From NCBI GenBank assembly GCA_001939145.1, contig LSRX01000844.1, positions 91,693 to 155,692 on the forward strand: 64,000 bases of DNA, written 5' to 3'. Source of the stretch: Symbiodinium microadriaticum (lineage: Eukaryota > Sar > Dinophyceae > Suessiales > Symbiodiniaceae). Position 1 is the stretch's first letter, and each line of letters begins with the position of its first letter. Under the pieces are notes generated by a model. The model was given only the letters and a program-made list of their open reading frames with translations, ran no database searches and had not been told where the DNA came from. This document shows, piece by piece, positions 11,754 through 32,857 of this stretch. The position numbers and the translations under genes are program-made.

Positions 11754-13026
11754 TACTCCGGCATCTTTTTGAAAGGTGCAGCACAGCGCCGAGAGGCCAA
11801 GAACTGCGCTTGGTGGGACTTTCTGGCCACAAAAGGCACCCCCGGCGTTTAGGGTTTAGGGGCTTAGGGGTTTAGGGTTCAGGGTTTGGATGTACAGGGT
11901 TTAGGGTTTAAGGGTTAAGGGTTCAGAGGTTTGTAAGGGTTTGGATGTAGGGCTCTTAGGGTTTCTAGGGCTTTCGGGTTTGTGGTTCGGGCTTGCAGAT
12001 TTTTCTTGGAGCTTGGGGGTCAAGGGTTTTGGTGGGCTCCGGGGCTTTCTGTCGGGTTCCGCAGTTCCCTCGGTGGAGGAGCCCCTTCAAGACCGGTAGG
12101 TCAGCAGGGTTTAGGGCTTATCTAGGACATTTTCAGGTGGGTAGTTACCGTTATAGGATACCTTGTAGAAGCCCTATATACCCTAGACTCCCCACCTGTA
12201 GTTTCCTTTACGTTCAGGGTTTAGGGTTTAGGGATAATAGGGTCTGGGATTTCGGGGTTTCGAGCACCGGGACACAAGCACCTCGTTGTAGGCGCCAAGG
12301 CTTAGAAGCATTCTGCCGGGGCTTCTGCGAGTTGTGGGTCGAGTCTTCTGGCATTCTATGGTTTAGGGGTTTTAGGGGTTTAGGGCTCTTGGCAGTTCAT
12401 GGGATTTAGGGCCTTTAGGGTTTGGGGCGGGGTTTGCATGTGCAGGGTTCGCATGGAACAATGCGATGGTTATCTCCGTGCAAAAGGTTCCTGACGCCCT
12501 GGCAAACAGAGTTGTGAAGAATCCCTACACCCTAAACCCTAAACTCTAAACCCTCAACCCTAAACCCTAAACCCTAAACCGAAGAAGAGCTTTGCCCTTG
12601 CTTTGGGTGAGCTGCTGCTCTGGCACACCCTAACCCCCGAACTCTCAATGCCCAAAATCTAAATCCCTTCACCCTTAACCCTAGACCTAGACCCTGAGAC
12701 CTTCAGACATCATGCCTTGCAGCTTCAACAACAAGTTCGCAAGCCTAAAGTCGCAAACCTGACTCCCTGAATCGTGGCAGTGAACTCTGCCAGGTTCGGA
12801 CATGACCTGAAGCCTTTCCGCAAGCGGCCCCACGAGCACCGAGAAGCGCCAAGTAGCCAATCGGGCCGCCACTCTTTGTTTCGCCTTCTTTGGGTTTAGG
12901 GTTTAGGGTTTAGGGTTTAGGTTCAGAGCTGAGTGTTCAGGGTGTACCCAAGCCCCCAGGCCCCATGGTCTCTCGTGGACTCTGTTCTTCGACAGCTTAC
13001 GTGCACACAAAATCGAGGATCACCTT
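11754..13026 (+). CDS. unknown gene, four internal exons joining in phase
   Basis: Function not recognised. Exons: 11754-11835 (YSGIFLKGAAQRREAKNCAW, then WDFLATK; GC donor), 12446-12518 (FAWNNAMVISVQKVPDALAN, then RVV; GA donor), 12794-12847 (FGHDLKPFRKRPHEHREA; GC donor), 12960-13026 (PHGLSWTLFFDSLRAHKIED, then HL; GA donor). Every acceptor is AG, and the codon split at each boundary closes in frame. The introns are full of CCCTAAA/TTTAGGG repeats. Three or four consecutive phase matches with the donor types seen in RPS8 make this a credible internal part of a real gene. Its start and end were not found. Confidence 0.6.
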
Positions 13027-13201
13027 GAACCCCTAATCCCTAAACCCTAAGCCCTAAACCCTAAACCCTAAACCCTAAGCCCTAAACCCTAAACCCCTAA
13101 TTAAGCCCTACCCCACGACTCCGAAGCCCCTGGGCGCGCACGCGTGCCGCGCTGGCAGCCAAAGCCCGGAGCGGGTCAGAAGGGAGAGTTGCGGCCGGGT
13201 G

Positions 13202-13279
13202 GAGAGTTCTGAGTGTTATAGGATGTTATGGGGTTTAGGGTTTAGGGTTTAGGGTGTTATGCGGTCCATGAGAGTTCTG
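13202..13279. repeat. TTTAGGG block with nested short direct repeats
   Basis: gagagttctg at 13202-13211 and 13270-13279, and tgttatg at 13224-13230 and 13255-13261, enclose three to four TTTAGGG units. Confidence 0.6.
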
Positions 13280-13410
13280 TGCAGATTCTGCAGCTGAAGA
13301 GTTTTTAAGAACCCTAAACGTAAACCCTTGGCTCAAGATGTGGGCTCGAACAATCTGAGCACAGCTTTCACTTTGCACTCAATTTGATTTACACTTCCAG
13401 TGTCCAACTC

Positions 13411-13513
13411 ATGGCGAGACCACCGGATGGCTCTTCCTCCCATCAATCGCGCAGCTGCGACGAGTATACATCCACGCAGAGTAGCTGGAAGGTGATGGGC
13501 ATGCAGGGGGCAT
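13411..13513 (+). CDS. possible start-containing or terminal exon
   Basis: The frame MARPPDGSSSHQSRSCDEYT runs 34 codons to a stop at 13511-13513 and is also open upstream to about 13380. It is hydrophilic and Ser-rich. It may be the end of the gene at 11.75-13.03 kb, but the phase at that join does not close, so it is listed separately. Confidence 0.3.
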
Positions 13514-14615
13514 AGGTGGGCGACCAGAAATGTGAGGCGGAGGGTGATGATGCGAATGATCGATGCCTACATGTATGCCAACCACACCTAGCGAAAGTCG
13601 CTTTCGGACTGTAGACAGCCGGAAAAAAGGTGTGAAAAAACCGTGAAAAGCTTGTCTAGTCCTTTTAGAGAAGCCTGATGGAACCATTTCGGATTTACGG
13701 AACTCTGTAGTGGTCGGGGGTCTATTGTCCCCCGGAAGCTTTAAACCCGGATGGGCCGAACGTCCTGCCTGGTCCCGTCTCCACGCTGCCACAGAGCGCA
13801 CTCGACGGAAAGAGTTCTCGCGCTTGCTATGTTCAAAGTCTTGAGCGCAGGGCTTAGGGTGCGAGGTGACTGGTCATGGACATGTGCAAAGTGAAATCTC
13901 AGTTTGTGTCTCTGCGGAATATTCCACGCAATTGCGAATGGATTAACCTAAAGCTTGCTTCGGGTGTGCTCATGTTGGGTCTCTGGTCGTTATGTCGCTC
14001 TCGGGTCCGGTAGCCTGACCCCTCAACCTTAGGCCCCAAACCGCCGCCTTTAGTGCATTTCGAAGCCCTTGAGGTGTAGTATCAACTTCGATATTCCGAA
14101 TCGTTCCTGGGGGATTCTACACAATTGGGATTACGTAGTAGGGTGCATCGCGGCTTTATGCTGAGTGTATCTTATAGGTTGAAGTGTGAGGATCGTCTCA
14201 GAACGGGTTTGTTACACATGCTACTGCTTAAGGTCTCTACCATAACTGCAGTATATTATAACTCGAGACTCTGTTCTACGCATCAAGGTAACCGAATCAT
14301 GTTCTTTTCGACTATAAAACCCTAAACCCTAAACCCTGAAGACTTTCAGAAGCTCCAGCTTCGCAATTCCCTCGCTGATGCTCAAGGTCCCGAAACCGAA
14401 ACCCCCCAAACCCCAGATTTCCAAGCCTTCATGTAGGGGCCTGAAAAGTTAGCTATTCTTTCCTGCCCGGCTCTTTACTAAAACCCTAGCATACTATACC
14501 CCGGCCTTTATTCCAATGATTCGAAAACTCTAAAGTACGCCCGAAATCCTCAACTCCAAATCCACAGCCCCATCACCCTAAAGCTCAAACCCTAAGCCCA
14601 AAGACAGTTGTAAAG

Positions 14616-15960
14616 TCCGAGAGCGTTAGCATCACGCCAGCCATGCCGGCCCCTGTCGAAGAGCCCCGCTCCTTCGGCGGCATGGGAAGGGGGCGGGGCC
14701 TTAACAAGCAGAGCAAGATAAGGGAAGATGATGGATTACTATAATCCAGATGCTTTTAGTAGCTTCCGTTTAGGACCACAAAAGAGTGGGGGAGGGTTGG
14801 GGGATTGAGGGTTAAGGGGCCGAGGGGTTCTGGATGGGGACCCTTGAAAGCGCTGAAGCCGAATTAGACGAGATCTCAATCTCTAAGTCTGCAAGGCCTC
14901 CGATTCCAAGGCCCGAAGCTTTAAGGGAGCCCGAACCCTGGACGAGACAGCGACACAAACAGCACTGGGGCCGCTTCAGGCGACAAAGAGCCGGGGGAGT
15001 CGGCAACGGAGCCCACACCGGAGCGCTTCTCGGTACTTTAGGGGCCGTAATAATTTGAATAGGGTTTCTAAACCCTGCATCGCACGGAAGCCTCGATTCG
15101 GATCTAGACGCCTTGCAGACTCCTCTCCCGAGCATCCTAGCCCCGCCGGTTTGATCTGGAGATTCTTCCGAGGTCTTATAGACTTTGAATAGAAGAAGGG
15201 CCTTCCAGAGCCAAGGAGTCGCTGTAAGAGTCGGCTCATAGTAGTTTCGAAGACTTATACTATAATAAGGAAGCCATATTATCATATTATTTGCTATAGA
15301 CTATAGTAGACTATGGATCCCTACCATGGTAATAGTAGTCTCGAAGACTCTTGAGTGCCGCGCCGCCGCACCGGGGGCCGTTCCGGTTCGAAGCAGTGGC
15401 CACGGAAGCTTTGGAACACCTGCAGCGAGTGAAACTCAAGGACGCGGGGCGGTGGCGTTCTGAACGGCTTCAACTCTCTTAGCCAAGAACCGTCGTCAAA
15501 CAGAATGGTTTTTTGGTGCTTAGTGGCATGGTTCCCCCTGTGTTGTGACAGAAACCCAGTACAAGCACAACAGGAATGACTCCCGTTCTTCCTCACTGTC
15601 AGCTGCGGCAAGACCCATAACACGCTCCCATAAGCCATCATCTATGCTGTCTTGCAAAGGCTCTAAAGACTCACGTTTCATTGGTTTTGCGCCCAAAGAT
15701 AGGGTTTAGGGCTTGGGGGACCGTGCTATGCATTGCATGGGCCTTTGGGCGGTTTCGAGCCATAGGGCAAGCATTTAACAACCTACCTGGACCTTGTGGA
15801 AACCCGCTGTTCGGGGCTTCTAGCTTCCGCAGGTTCTGTTCCGACCTGACTAGGAGAATCCTGGACAATTCTTTCCAGTCGGATTCTCGGAGGATAGGGG
15901 TATGGTCTCAGTCTGGAGCCCGAGGATGAGAACTGTAGGACCAAGCCTTTCCGAAAGTGA
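14616..15960 (+). CDS. unknown multi-exon gene ending just upstream of RPS8 (partial model)
   Basis: Function not recognised. Five candidate exons. 14616-14712 begins SESVSITPAMPAPVEEPRSF and has a GC donor. 14980-15032 reads DKEPGESATEPTPERFS with a GT donor. 15091 onward begins PRFGSRRLADSSPEHPSP; it either runs to a stop at 15190-15192 or splices at 15148. 15833-15892 reads FCSDLTRRILDNSFQSDSR with a GA donor and is open further upstream. 15912-15960 ends LEPEDENCRTKPFRK-stop. The first three join in phase, and the last two join in phase. Whether both groups belong to one gene is not shown. The hydrophilic, Pro/Glu/Ser-rich sequence suggests a disordered region. The stop at 15960 lies 204 bp before the RPS8 ATG, in the same direction. 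Confidence 0.5.
15038..15066 (-). repeat. repeat family R, fragment in reverse orientation
   Basis: The reverse complement reads aaaccctattcaaattatta then cggcccc, matching the family core. Confidence 0.4.
15365..15489 (+). CDS. possible exon, unknown gene
   Basis: Open frame including FEAVATEALEHLQRVKLKDA up to a stop at 15487-15489. An AG before 15392 and a GA donor after CTCAAG would give a shorter exon. It lies inside the gene region that ends at 15960 and may belong to it. Confidence 0.3.
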
Positions 15961-16152
15961 GGCTACAATCTCCCCCAGTCTCCCGAACCCTTGCAGCCCT
16001 AGCCATCCGGTGAACCCGAACCGAACCCGCCCCAACCAAGAGTGCTCAATCCTTCAACACTTCAACAGCCGTCGATATAGACCTCAAGCCCGAAACCCTT
16101 ACCCCCTCCCAAAACCCTAAACCCTAAACCCTAAACCCGAAGAGTCTCGCGC

Positions 16153-16164
16153 AGGAGCTCCGCC
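16153..16164 (+). promoter_or_regulatory. possible spliced-leader acceptor and very short 5'UTR of RPS8
   Basis: The AG at 16153-16154 (context cgcag|gagctccgcc) lies ten bases before the RPS8 ATG. Dinoflagellate mRNAs are generally trans-spliced to a 22-nt leader at such an AG, so this is the nearest candidate site. There is no strong polypyrimidine tract. The assignment rests on family knowledge plus position. Confidence 0.35.
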
Positions 16165-25118
<8,954 letters not shown>

Positions 25119-28060
25119 GCAGCGCGTCCGATTTTTGCGAGAGAAACCGCGGAGCTGCGAAGGGTGGCCGGAGAAAAGGCTCCCTGTCAACCTCTGCCCT
25201 AAACCCTGCTCCCCTAAAGCTTTAAGTTTTTTTAGGGTTTTCGAGTTTTAGGGTTTTAGGGTTTTTAGGGTTTTCGAGTTTTAGGGTTTTAGGGTTTAGG
25301 GTTTTCGAGTTTTAGGGTTTTAGGGTGTAGGGTTTGGGCATGTGGTTCAGGGTTCGCGCCCAGGGTCTAGGATTTTGGAGTTGCCGGGTGTTCCTTGGGG
25401 GATTAGTCTCTGTGTTTTGTTTGTAGTGTATAAACCTAAGGGTCTTTCAAACATAGGATTTTCATCTGATGTTTATTTGGGGTCTACGTCTACGGGGCTT
25501 GTAGCTTTGGGACTGTAGGACTTGAGGGTTTAGGATGAGGGCTTTGGCCAATAATTAGTGGTTTAGTCTTGAGGTGGGGGCCGAGTGGCCTAGGGTCCAA
25601 CGTCTATAGTTTTGGAGGTAGGTTGCTTCGGGGCAGCGGGCGTTCCGAAGGGAGCAACCCTTACGAGAGGGACTGTTGGTAGGGTCCACCCTACACCCTA
25701 AAGCCCAAGCCCTAAAGCCTAAGGCCTAAACAACAAGTTAAGAAACAACCTACCCCACTGAAGCCCATACCCCAAAACCCCAAAACCCCAAAACCCTAAA
25801 AGAAGCCGAAGCACCGAAATCCGCCCCAAAAAATCCAAAATCCCAAGACCTTCCACCCGCTTCAACTCCCAAGACCCCGGGACTCCCTCAGGCCTCAGAA
25901 GGAGCAGGCCTTTGGATAAGATATAGAGGTCAGGGTAAGTAGGACAGTTAACGGGGTTTTAGGGTTTAGGGTTTAGGGGTTTAGGGATTTAGAGGTTAAG
26001 GGATTTAATGTTTAGGGTTTAGGGATAGTATCGCCTGGCAGCTCTATGTAATCATTGTGAAATGTTCGAATATAGTCCGGAGTCCGGTTCTACTCATTCA
26101 CAAGACCGCTGTGTTTGGGACATCCCATGCCTGTGACATAGGCTGGGCAATGTCTTTGACGAACTCGTGAACCCATATCCCTGAACCCTGAACCGAAACC
26201 CTAAACCCCAAACTCATCGCCTTCAACCCTAACGATGAAACCCCAGACCCAACAAACCTAGACCCAAGACAGTTTCCAGGAGGTGCCAGCTTCTCCGAAG
26301 GTACGTGCTAGTGGGCTCCGGAGATTGCTTGAAGGTTTGAGGGTTAGGGTTTAGGGTTTAGGGTTGTGCGCTTGGGGCCATTAGGGTTGCAGGCTTGGGG
26401 GGTAAGGGTGTTAGGACGTGCGGGAGCGAGTTAGGAATTCTGGGTTACGGGTTTGGGGTTCAGGGTCTATGTTTCACAAAGCAAGTTGTCCCATTTGCCG
26501 GTGTCCTTGATAAGGAGGGTCCTTCCGTCCACAAGGGGTTTATCTCATGATCGTGATGGTGTTGACCGCGCAGATATGTTTGGTGCTGGTCCTGAGGGAG
26601 ATGCTGCCGATGATGCCGTGCATGATGATGAAGATGATGATGACGATCGCTATGACGATGTTGGTCTTGATGGTGCTGCTGATGACGACGACGATGCTGA
26701 AGATGGAGACTTTGAAGATGATGATGTTGATGGTGGTGATGATGATGATGATGGTGAGGCTGATGGATGCTGACAAGATTGACGGAGACGCTGAGGAAGA
26801 AAAATATCATGGTGATTGCAATGATTGTGATGATGATGCTGTTGTTGTTGTTGTTGATGATGTTGGTCGTGATGCTGATTGTGATGATGATTGTGATGAT
26901 GATGATGATGGGGAAAAAGATGATGATGAGGATAATACGAAAGACGGCCATGCCAATCAGTTTGTTTGATGATGTCGATGACGATGATGATGATGGTGAT
27001 GAGGATGAGGAAGAGTATGATGACTGTGATCATAGTATTGGTGATGCCGCCGCTGCCGCTGAAAAACTGCTGCTGTTGCTTTTTTCTGATGATGGTGCTG
27101 ATGATGATGGCCACGAGACAGCCATGACGATGGTGACAACCATGATATGGTCGCAAGTACTGCATCTCATGAGGCTTGCACACCGAATCCCCCAAACACG
27201 AAGTCGTTTGCCGTCGCAGTCGCCCATCGGCTCACCACCAGAATGGTGGCGGCCCAAGCATACAGCTTTCGGAGCTTATGGTGTTCGGACAGGTTAACCG
27301 GTTTAGCCTGGGAGTTCCATCCTGAGCAGAGGGTCGGCCTAAGGCCAGAAGTGTGCACGGTACACCCTGTCCATCTATCCAGGTAGCTGGTTTCTTCCTT
27401 TGAATGAGACTTCTGACTGAAGATCTTCATGCATTAGGATTTGATATCTGTTTAGCATTCGAGGCTTTTTTCCGACCCTGCAGCTGCCGCTGTTCCTCAT
27501 CATTGTTGCTGCTGTTCGCTGTCCTTTGCGGCGGCTGGCATGAGATTAGCTTCTACAGCACTTGACCCCCTCTGTCAGCCCGCGTAGCACCATTGAACGC
27601 CGAGAACGACCGAGACAGAAGGGCGAAACGGAGCGAGAGAGCGAGAGAGAAAGCGAGAGAGAGAGAGAGAGAGAGACAGAAGGAGAGCGAGAGACACGGA
27701 GAGAAGGAGAGAGCTGCAAAGAGACACAATAGACAACAGCAGTCTTGGAACTCTGAATAAGCTCTGAAGCTAACGCCTGAAGCCCTGTGGCCACCGCTCC
27801 GCGAGAATGACTTCCCCCCTTCGCCGCGGCAGTTCTATCTAAATTTAGGGTTCCTTTCAGGGTTCTTTTTGAAAGCCTCTTTTTGGGTTCATCCGGGACC
27901 CTAATTTTGCAGCTTCATGAGTCATGAGTCGAAGACTTAGAGCTACATTAACCCTTCCTCTATTCCCTCTATACCGTACTGAAATCCAAAACCCCAAACC
28001 CTAAACCCTAAACCCTCAACGGCAAAGCCTCATGATCCTGCAAGCAGAGGGAAGCTCTCG
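25119..28060. other. region after RPS8, no clear gene
   Basis: TTTAGGG-type arrays (25225-25330, 25955-26020), the large GAT tract and a GA tract (27630-27710). A short segment near 26283-26299 ending in a gtacgt donor and an open frame at 27147-27386 were not convincing. Confidence 0.45.
26540..27120. repeat. ~580-bp GAT/ATG trinucleotide tract
   Basis: Imperfect GAT repeats keep all six frames open, producing Asp-, Met- or His-rich spurious frames. Confidence 0.9.
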
Positions 28061-28066
28061 TTTCAG

Positions 28067-28092
28067 GCCCACGAAGCCGTCGAGTTCCGCAG
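28067..28092 (+). CDS. possible short exon
   Basis: Reads AHEAVEFR between tttcag and a GC donor. Very short; low weight. Confidence 0.2.
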
Positions 28093-28117
28093 GCTTTGAT
28101 GTGAACTTAAGAGTAAA

Positions 28118-28154
28118 AAGAGTGTTTTTTTTTTTTTTTGGGGGGGGGGGGGGG
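28118..28154. repeat. poly-T to poly-G junction
   Basis: About 16 T directly followed by about 16 G; lengths may be unreliable in an assembly. Confidence 0.85.
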
Positions 28155-29518
28155 CGTTGGCAATCTAGGCTTTAGGGTTTTGTAGTATCAGTGTCAATTA
28201 ATTATAGTAGCAATGGTAATATAGAAGTTGTTAACAACGTAATATTACTGATGGTCATACAACGTATTCATAAACACAGTAGTTTTTGTTTTAATTTTGC
28301 ATTGCCTTGTTCGTGGTTGATAAGAGTTTAGGGTGTACTTAGCAATTAGGGTTCACGGGATGATGATGTTTGATGATTTTGAGGCTGACGTGTTGATGCT
28401 GTTGTAAACTGATGGTGACGGTCGTTAACTTTGGCTACCCCCCCCGCTCACACAACACCGGTAGTAGAGTAGGAACGTGGAAGGACCTGAACGTACTCAC
28501 CATGATCCTGTGGTCAGGAATAGGCGGGGGCCTTTCGTAATGCTGAGCCATGAATGTGCTGTCCTATTGTTGCTATGGGTTCCGCGTGATGTTCTCTTTT
28601 GGAGGCTGCATTGCCACGACATGCGGTTCTTTGGGTTTAAGGTTTCGGTCTTCAGGGTGTCAGGGCTTTTGGGGGTTTCAAACGCTAAGGCAGTGCATCC
28701 AACTTCATGCTTTCCGGGTTACTGGAGCAAGTAGCATCATCAGAATCATCAGTGCTTTCCTGTGGTCTTCATTGTGTAATCCCTAAACGCTAACCCCTAA
28801 ACCCTAAACCCCAATCCCCAAGCCCAAAGACCCCAAACCCCAAAATCTGCCTGCAAGCACGGCTGGATGCAGGCTCCTTCACGCGAGCGCAGCGTCTGTC
28901 GAGCGGATCCCTCAGAAGCGAATGTTTAGGGTCTAGGGTTTGGGGTCTAGGGTTTACGGTTTAGGGTCCAGGGTTTGGGGTTTACGGTTTAGGGTTTAGG
29001 GTTTGGGGTTTGGGGTTTACGGTTTAGGGTTTCGGGTTTGCCTGTCTCTGCGCGCCGCATGTTAAGGGCTTTGGGCTTGAAGGGCGTAGATAGCCGAACT
29101 TCCTTCAAGACTGGGGGTTCTGTACAGTTTCAAAGTGGTGAGAACCACGGCTTCCGCCGTGGTACCTGATACCTCAGGTCTAAATGCTAGGATGTGCGGC
29201 AGTGATGGGTTTTTGTACCAAACCCCGGAAACCCGGGACCCTTAGCCTCCATCCCCTAAACCCTAAACCCTAAACCCTAAACCGTAAACCCTAAACCCTA
29301 AACCTTCAGCCTTCTCTCGCTCCACGTCACGCCCGAAGCTGACCCTGAACCCCAAAGGGCCCCCCCCCCTCGGCAAAGCCCCAAAAATCCGAAGCCACCC
29401 ATCCCTAAGCCCGACAAAAAACCGTAAACCCTAAGCCCGAAACCCTAAACCCCAACCCTAAACCCTAAACCCTCAGCGCTCAACCCTAAACCCTAAACCC
29501 TAAGCCCAAGGCCCCCAG

Positions 29519-29565
29519 TTCGGGGGCTTCCTTCTTGACCGTGTCCGGACGGTGGCGCATCCCAA
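29519..29565 (+). CDS. probable exon, unknown gene
   Basis: Reads FGGFLLDRVRTVAHP between ccccag and a GC donor at 29566. The sequence resembles a structured protein. Not recognised. Confidence 0.35.
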
Positions 29566-29834
29566 GCCCGAAACCTACACCCTCAAAAGCAGTCTTCAAT
29601 CTCTAAACCGCACCTCCGAATCCGAAAACCATAAGCCCCAGACTCCAACCCAACTAAACCTACAACCCCAATCCCTAAACCTGACTACCCGACTCCCAGA
29701 ACACACCGCAAACCCTAGCTAGAACCAGTTCAGAATTCTTACAAGCCCCTCCGAGGCCCTGCAAGTTGTGGACCCCAAATCTGCTGCTAAACCCTAACCC
29801 CTAACCCCTAAACCCTAAACCCAAGCAGACCCCA

Positions 29835-29872
29835 AAACCCTACTTCTCAGTCTCGATCTCGAAAGTGATCTC
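29835..29872. repeat. 38-bp dispersed duplicate, copy 1
   Basis: ctcagtctcgatctcgaaag plus flanks recurs at 56895-56932 with one difference. The - strand reads EITFEIETEK-stop. Confidence 0.8.
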
Positions 29873-30937
29873 GAACCCCTAAACCCTAAACCCCTAAACC
29901 CACCCAGGCCCGTCCACACACAGTGGGCCGAATGCCGCCGGGACGCCCGGGCTCAGTCGCATAGTTGTCGTAGGGTTTAGCGTGTTTCGGAGTTCAGCGC
30001 ATTGGGCGTTTTTGCGGCTTTGGTGGGATTTTGGGGTTGAGGGTTGTGAGCTAGGATGATGATCGGTTGGGAGTTTGACGTCGGCAAGGTTTAGGAGCCC
30101 TTGTGCAAGCATGACTCATGGATACATGTCGTATAGTATGTATACGTACATATGCTCTTGATCACTCTTGATCCCTCTGAGACTACCCATTGTGATGATG
30201 ATGATGTTGTTGTTGTTGATGATGATGATGATGATGACAACGACGACGACTATTATCTTCATTACGTTTCGACCCTTGCTCAGCGCATCTGGGTACTATT
30301 CACCATCGTGCTGCACAAACAGGGCCACAACGCAGTTGACAAGCCCTGAACACTAAAGCCCTAAAGCCCTAAAGCCCAAGCTCAACACGCGCCTGAAATC
30401 CTATAGCCCTTGGCCCTAGCTCGCTTAACCCTCAACCTCCACTTCGTCACCTAAAGACCTTTGTGCCCTAGAGCCCTGAAGCCGTAGCTTTCTCAGCCCT
30501 TAAAATCCCAGAGCCCACATCTTCTGGGGGATCTGCTTATTGGATCAGGGGTTTTGCGGCTTTAGGTTGCAGGGTTTAGGGTTTGAGGGTTTAGGGTTCA
30601 AGGCTCAGGCTTTTAATTTCTTTTATGGTAAAGCATGCTTGAGGTTTGGGGCGTTGTGGAGTTACCCAACCCTAACGCTGAACATCCCTACACTCTAACT
30701 TCTGAACCCTAAACCCTGAACCCTAAACCCTGAACCCTACACCCCAAACCTTCAACGATAAACATCCCTACACCCTCAACCCTACACCCTCAACCCCAAA
30801 CCCCTCAACCCTAAGCGCCTTAATGCGGATAATTGCAGTGGAAAAACGCTCCCCCCCCAAAAAAAAAGAAAAAACAAGAAAAAAGAACAACCCTCAACCC
30901 AAGAGCCCTGGTCTCCCCACCTTCCCCGGGCTCCCAG

Positions 30938-30984
30938 TCGTTCCATTCGGCGCCGAGCAGCTTCCTCTCTGCGGGAGCTTCCAG
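30938..30984 (+). CDS. probable exon, unknown gene
   Basis: Reads VPFGAEQLPLCGSFQ between ctcccag and a GC donor at 30985. Not recognised. Confidence 0.35.
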
Positions 30985-31139
30985 GCGTCCCTTGTATATA
31001 GATATCGGTTTAGGGCTTAGGGTTTATAAGGGGGGGCTAGGGTTTAGGGTTTAGGGCTTAATGAGGGTTTAGGGTCTCGGGTCTAGGGTTTAGAACTTCT
31101 TAATGTTGTTCGTCTTCATTTTCTTCTTCTCCTATTCTT

Positions 31140-31223
31140 CTTATTATTATTATTGTTGTTGTTTTATTCTTACGCAGGGGCAGCAGCAGGGGGAGGAGGA
31201 GTACGAGGAGGAGGAGGAGGAGA

Positions 31224-31278
<55 letters not shown>

Positions 31279-31280
31279 AC
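31140..31280. repeat. GTA/AGT microsatellite
   Basis: (AGT)n and (GAG)n. Confidence 0.9.
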
Positions 31281-32362
31281 GCAGCAGTAGAAGTAGGAGG
31301 AGCAGGAGAACTTAGTGAACTTAGTGGTTGCATTATCAGTTATCAGTATTGTGGTTGTTTTGTTCGGTTCTTGTCTTGCGATGCAGGGTGGGTTTATGAA
31401 GAGTTGGTGGACTCTGATGCTTTGCTGGGTGTTAGGGCTCAGGGCTTGCAGGACTGTCGGGGCGTTTGGTGAGTTTGGTGGTGCGGGGTTTCTGTTGTTT
31501 TTGGGATTGAGAACCCTTAAATCCTTAGAGGCACCCTTTCCGAAGTATCAAGAGTCCCCAAACCCTACACCCGTATAGGAATGCGTATAGAAATCCATGA
31601 AGCATTTCGGCCCGTTAAGGCTGCCGTTCAAGGCTTGGGCATGCCTTCAGGGCAGGAAGCGCCCCTGTCAGGATCCTGCCGTGCATGCGCATGGTTCATA
31701 ACACGGTTTAGGGTTTGGGGCCGCGAGGTTAAGCTAATATTTCACGGGGATCGGAATATAGTTTCAATAGTTCCTAAAAGTACCGATTCACCATTATTGG
31801 TCGTAGCAATACAAATAATACCCGTCATGAAGACGTAGCAGCGCAACCAAGTCGGGTGTTTCCAGCCGCTGCCCAGCGTCACAAAATCCCTTTGATGATG
31901 CCCTACACCCTGAACCCTTAAACCTTCAACCCTGAACCCTGAAGCCTAAACCCTAAAACCCTAACACCCTAAACCCTCCTACGCCCCCTTTAACCCCGAA
32001 TCCTGCCTGTCCTAAACCCTAAACCCTGAATCCTAAATCCGAAATCACCAAGCCTCAACATCCCTCAACCCTAAACCCCAAACTAAACCTGAATCCCAAG
32101 TATCCTGGGATCCCCCAAACCCCCAAACCCTACCCAGTACCCTAAAAACCCTAGGCCCCAAACCCTAAAAGCCTACACCCGCAACCCCAGCCAATCAACC
32201 CTAAACCCCGGCTTTCAAGGCTCTGAGCCCTATGAGCACTAGCATCACTAGCAACCCAATAAAACCCATTTGTCAAACCCCCCCCATAAGCCCCAAAAGC
32301 CCTGTAAGGCCCTAGAAGCCATACGCAACCCTATAAAGCCCCTAGGCCCTAGACTTGCGCAG

Positions 32363-32422
32363 ATCCACCTTCAGCCAAGCGAAGCGTCCCTCGACGACGA
32401 CTTCCAGCATCTCCTCTCCATG
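32363..32422 (+). CDS. probable exon, unknown gene
   Basis: Reads IHLQPSEASLDDDFQHLLSM between ttgcgcag and a GT donor (gtactgg), exactly 20 codons with phase 0 at both ends. Amphipathic helix-like. Not recognised. Confidence 0.45.
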
Positions 32423-32715
32423 GTACTGGCCGCGGCCTTTAGAGGAGGGGTCTGGAGATTAGGGTGTAGGGTTTAGGGTTTAGGGTTTTGGGGTTTATAG
32501 GGTTTTATGCAGTGGCTAATGTCAGGGTCCTTTTAATAAACCCCCCCCCTGAGGTTGTTTTGCGCGGGGCTCTCTTGGGGCATGGTTTGGGTGGGGGGTC
32601 CTAATAAAGTTCCTTCCGTAATTAGTCAAGTAGTATTAACTAGTAAATAGTAGTTTTAGCTTTTCTTAATTAGCTTCTTAGTCTGCTACCTTTTTTTTTT
32701 TCAGGGATTTTCGGC

Positions 32716-32857
32716 GGGAGGTATTTTTATTATGACCCCTTTTACTTATTATTTCGACCCACCCTCTATAAGCAATTGTTTGGGCATTTTGGCTACGCAA
32801 TTAAAACTCAAGCAAATCGGGAAATTTTGGGCGGGGGAGGTTTCTTTATTATGACCC
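32716..32857. repeat. 23-bp direct repeats bounding ~96 bp
   Basis: gggaggt......attatgaccc at 32716-32738 and 32835-32857, 21 of 23 identical. Confidence 0.6.

Noticed and set aside
15231..15355. Possible second inverted-repeat element (tagtag-tcgaagact on both sides)
   Set aside because: Direct repeats are short, and similarity to 62365-62450 is limited to gatccc...atggtaa words; too weak to call.
26453..27297. Overlapping open frames of 106-181 codons on both strands
   Set aside because: They are translations of a GAT/ATG microsatellite; runs of Asp, Met, His or Ile in six frames are not genes.
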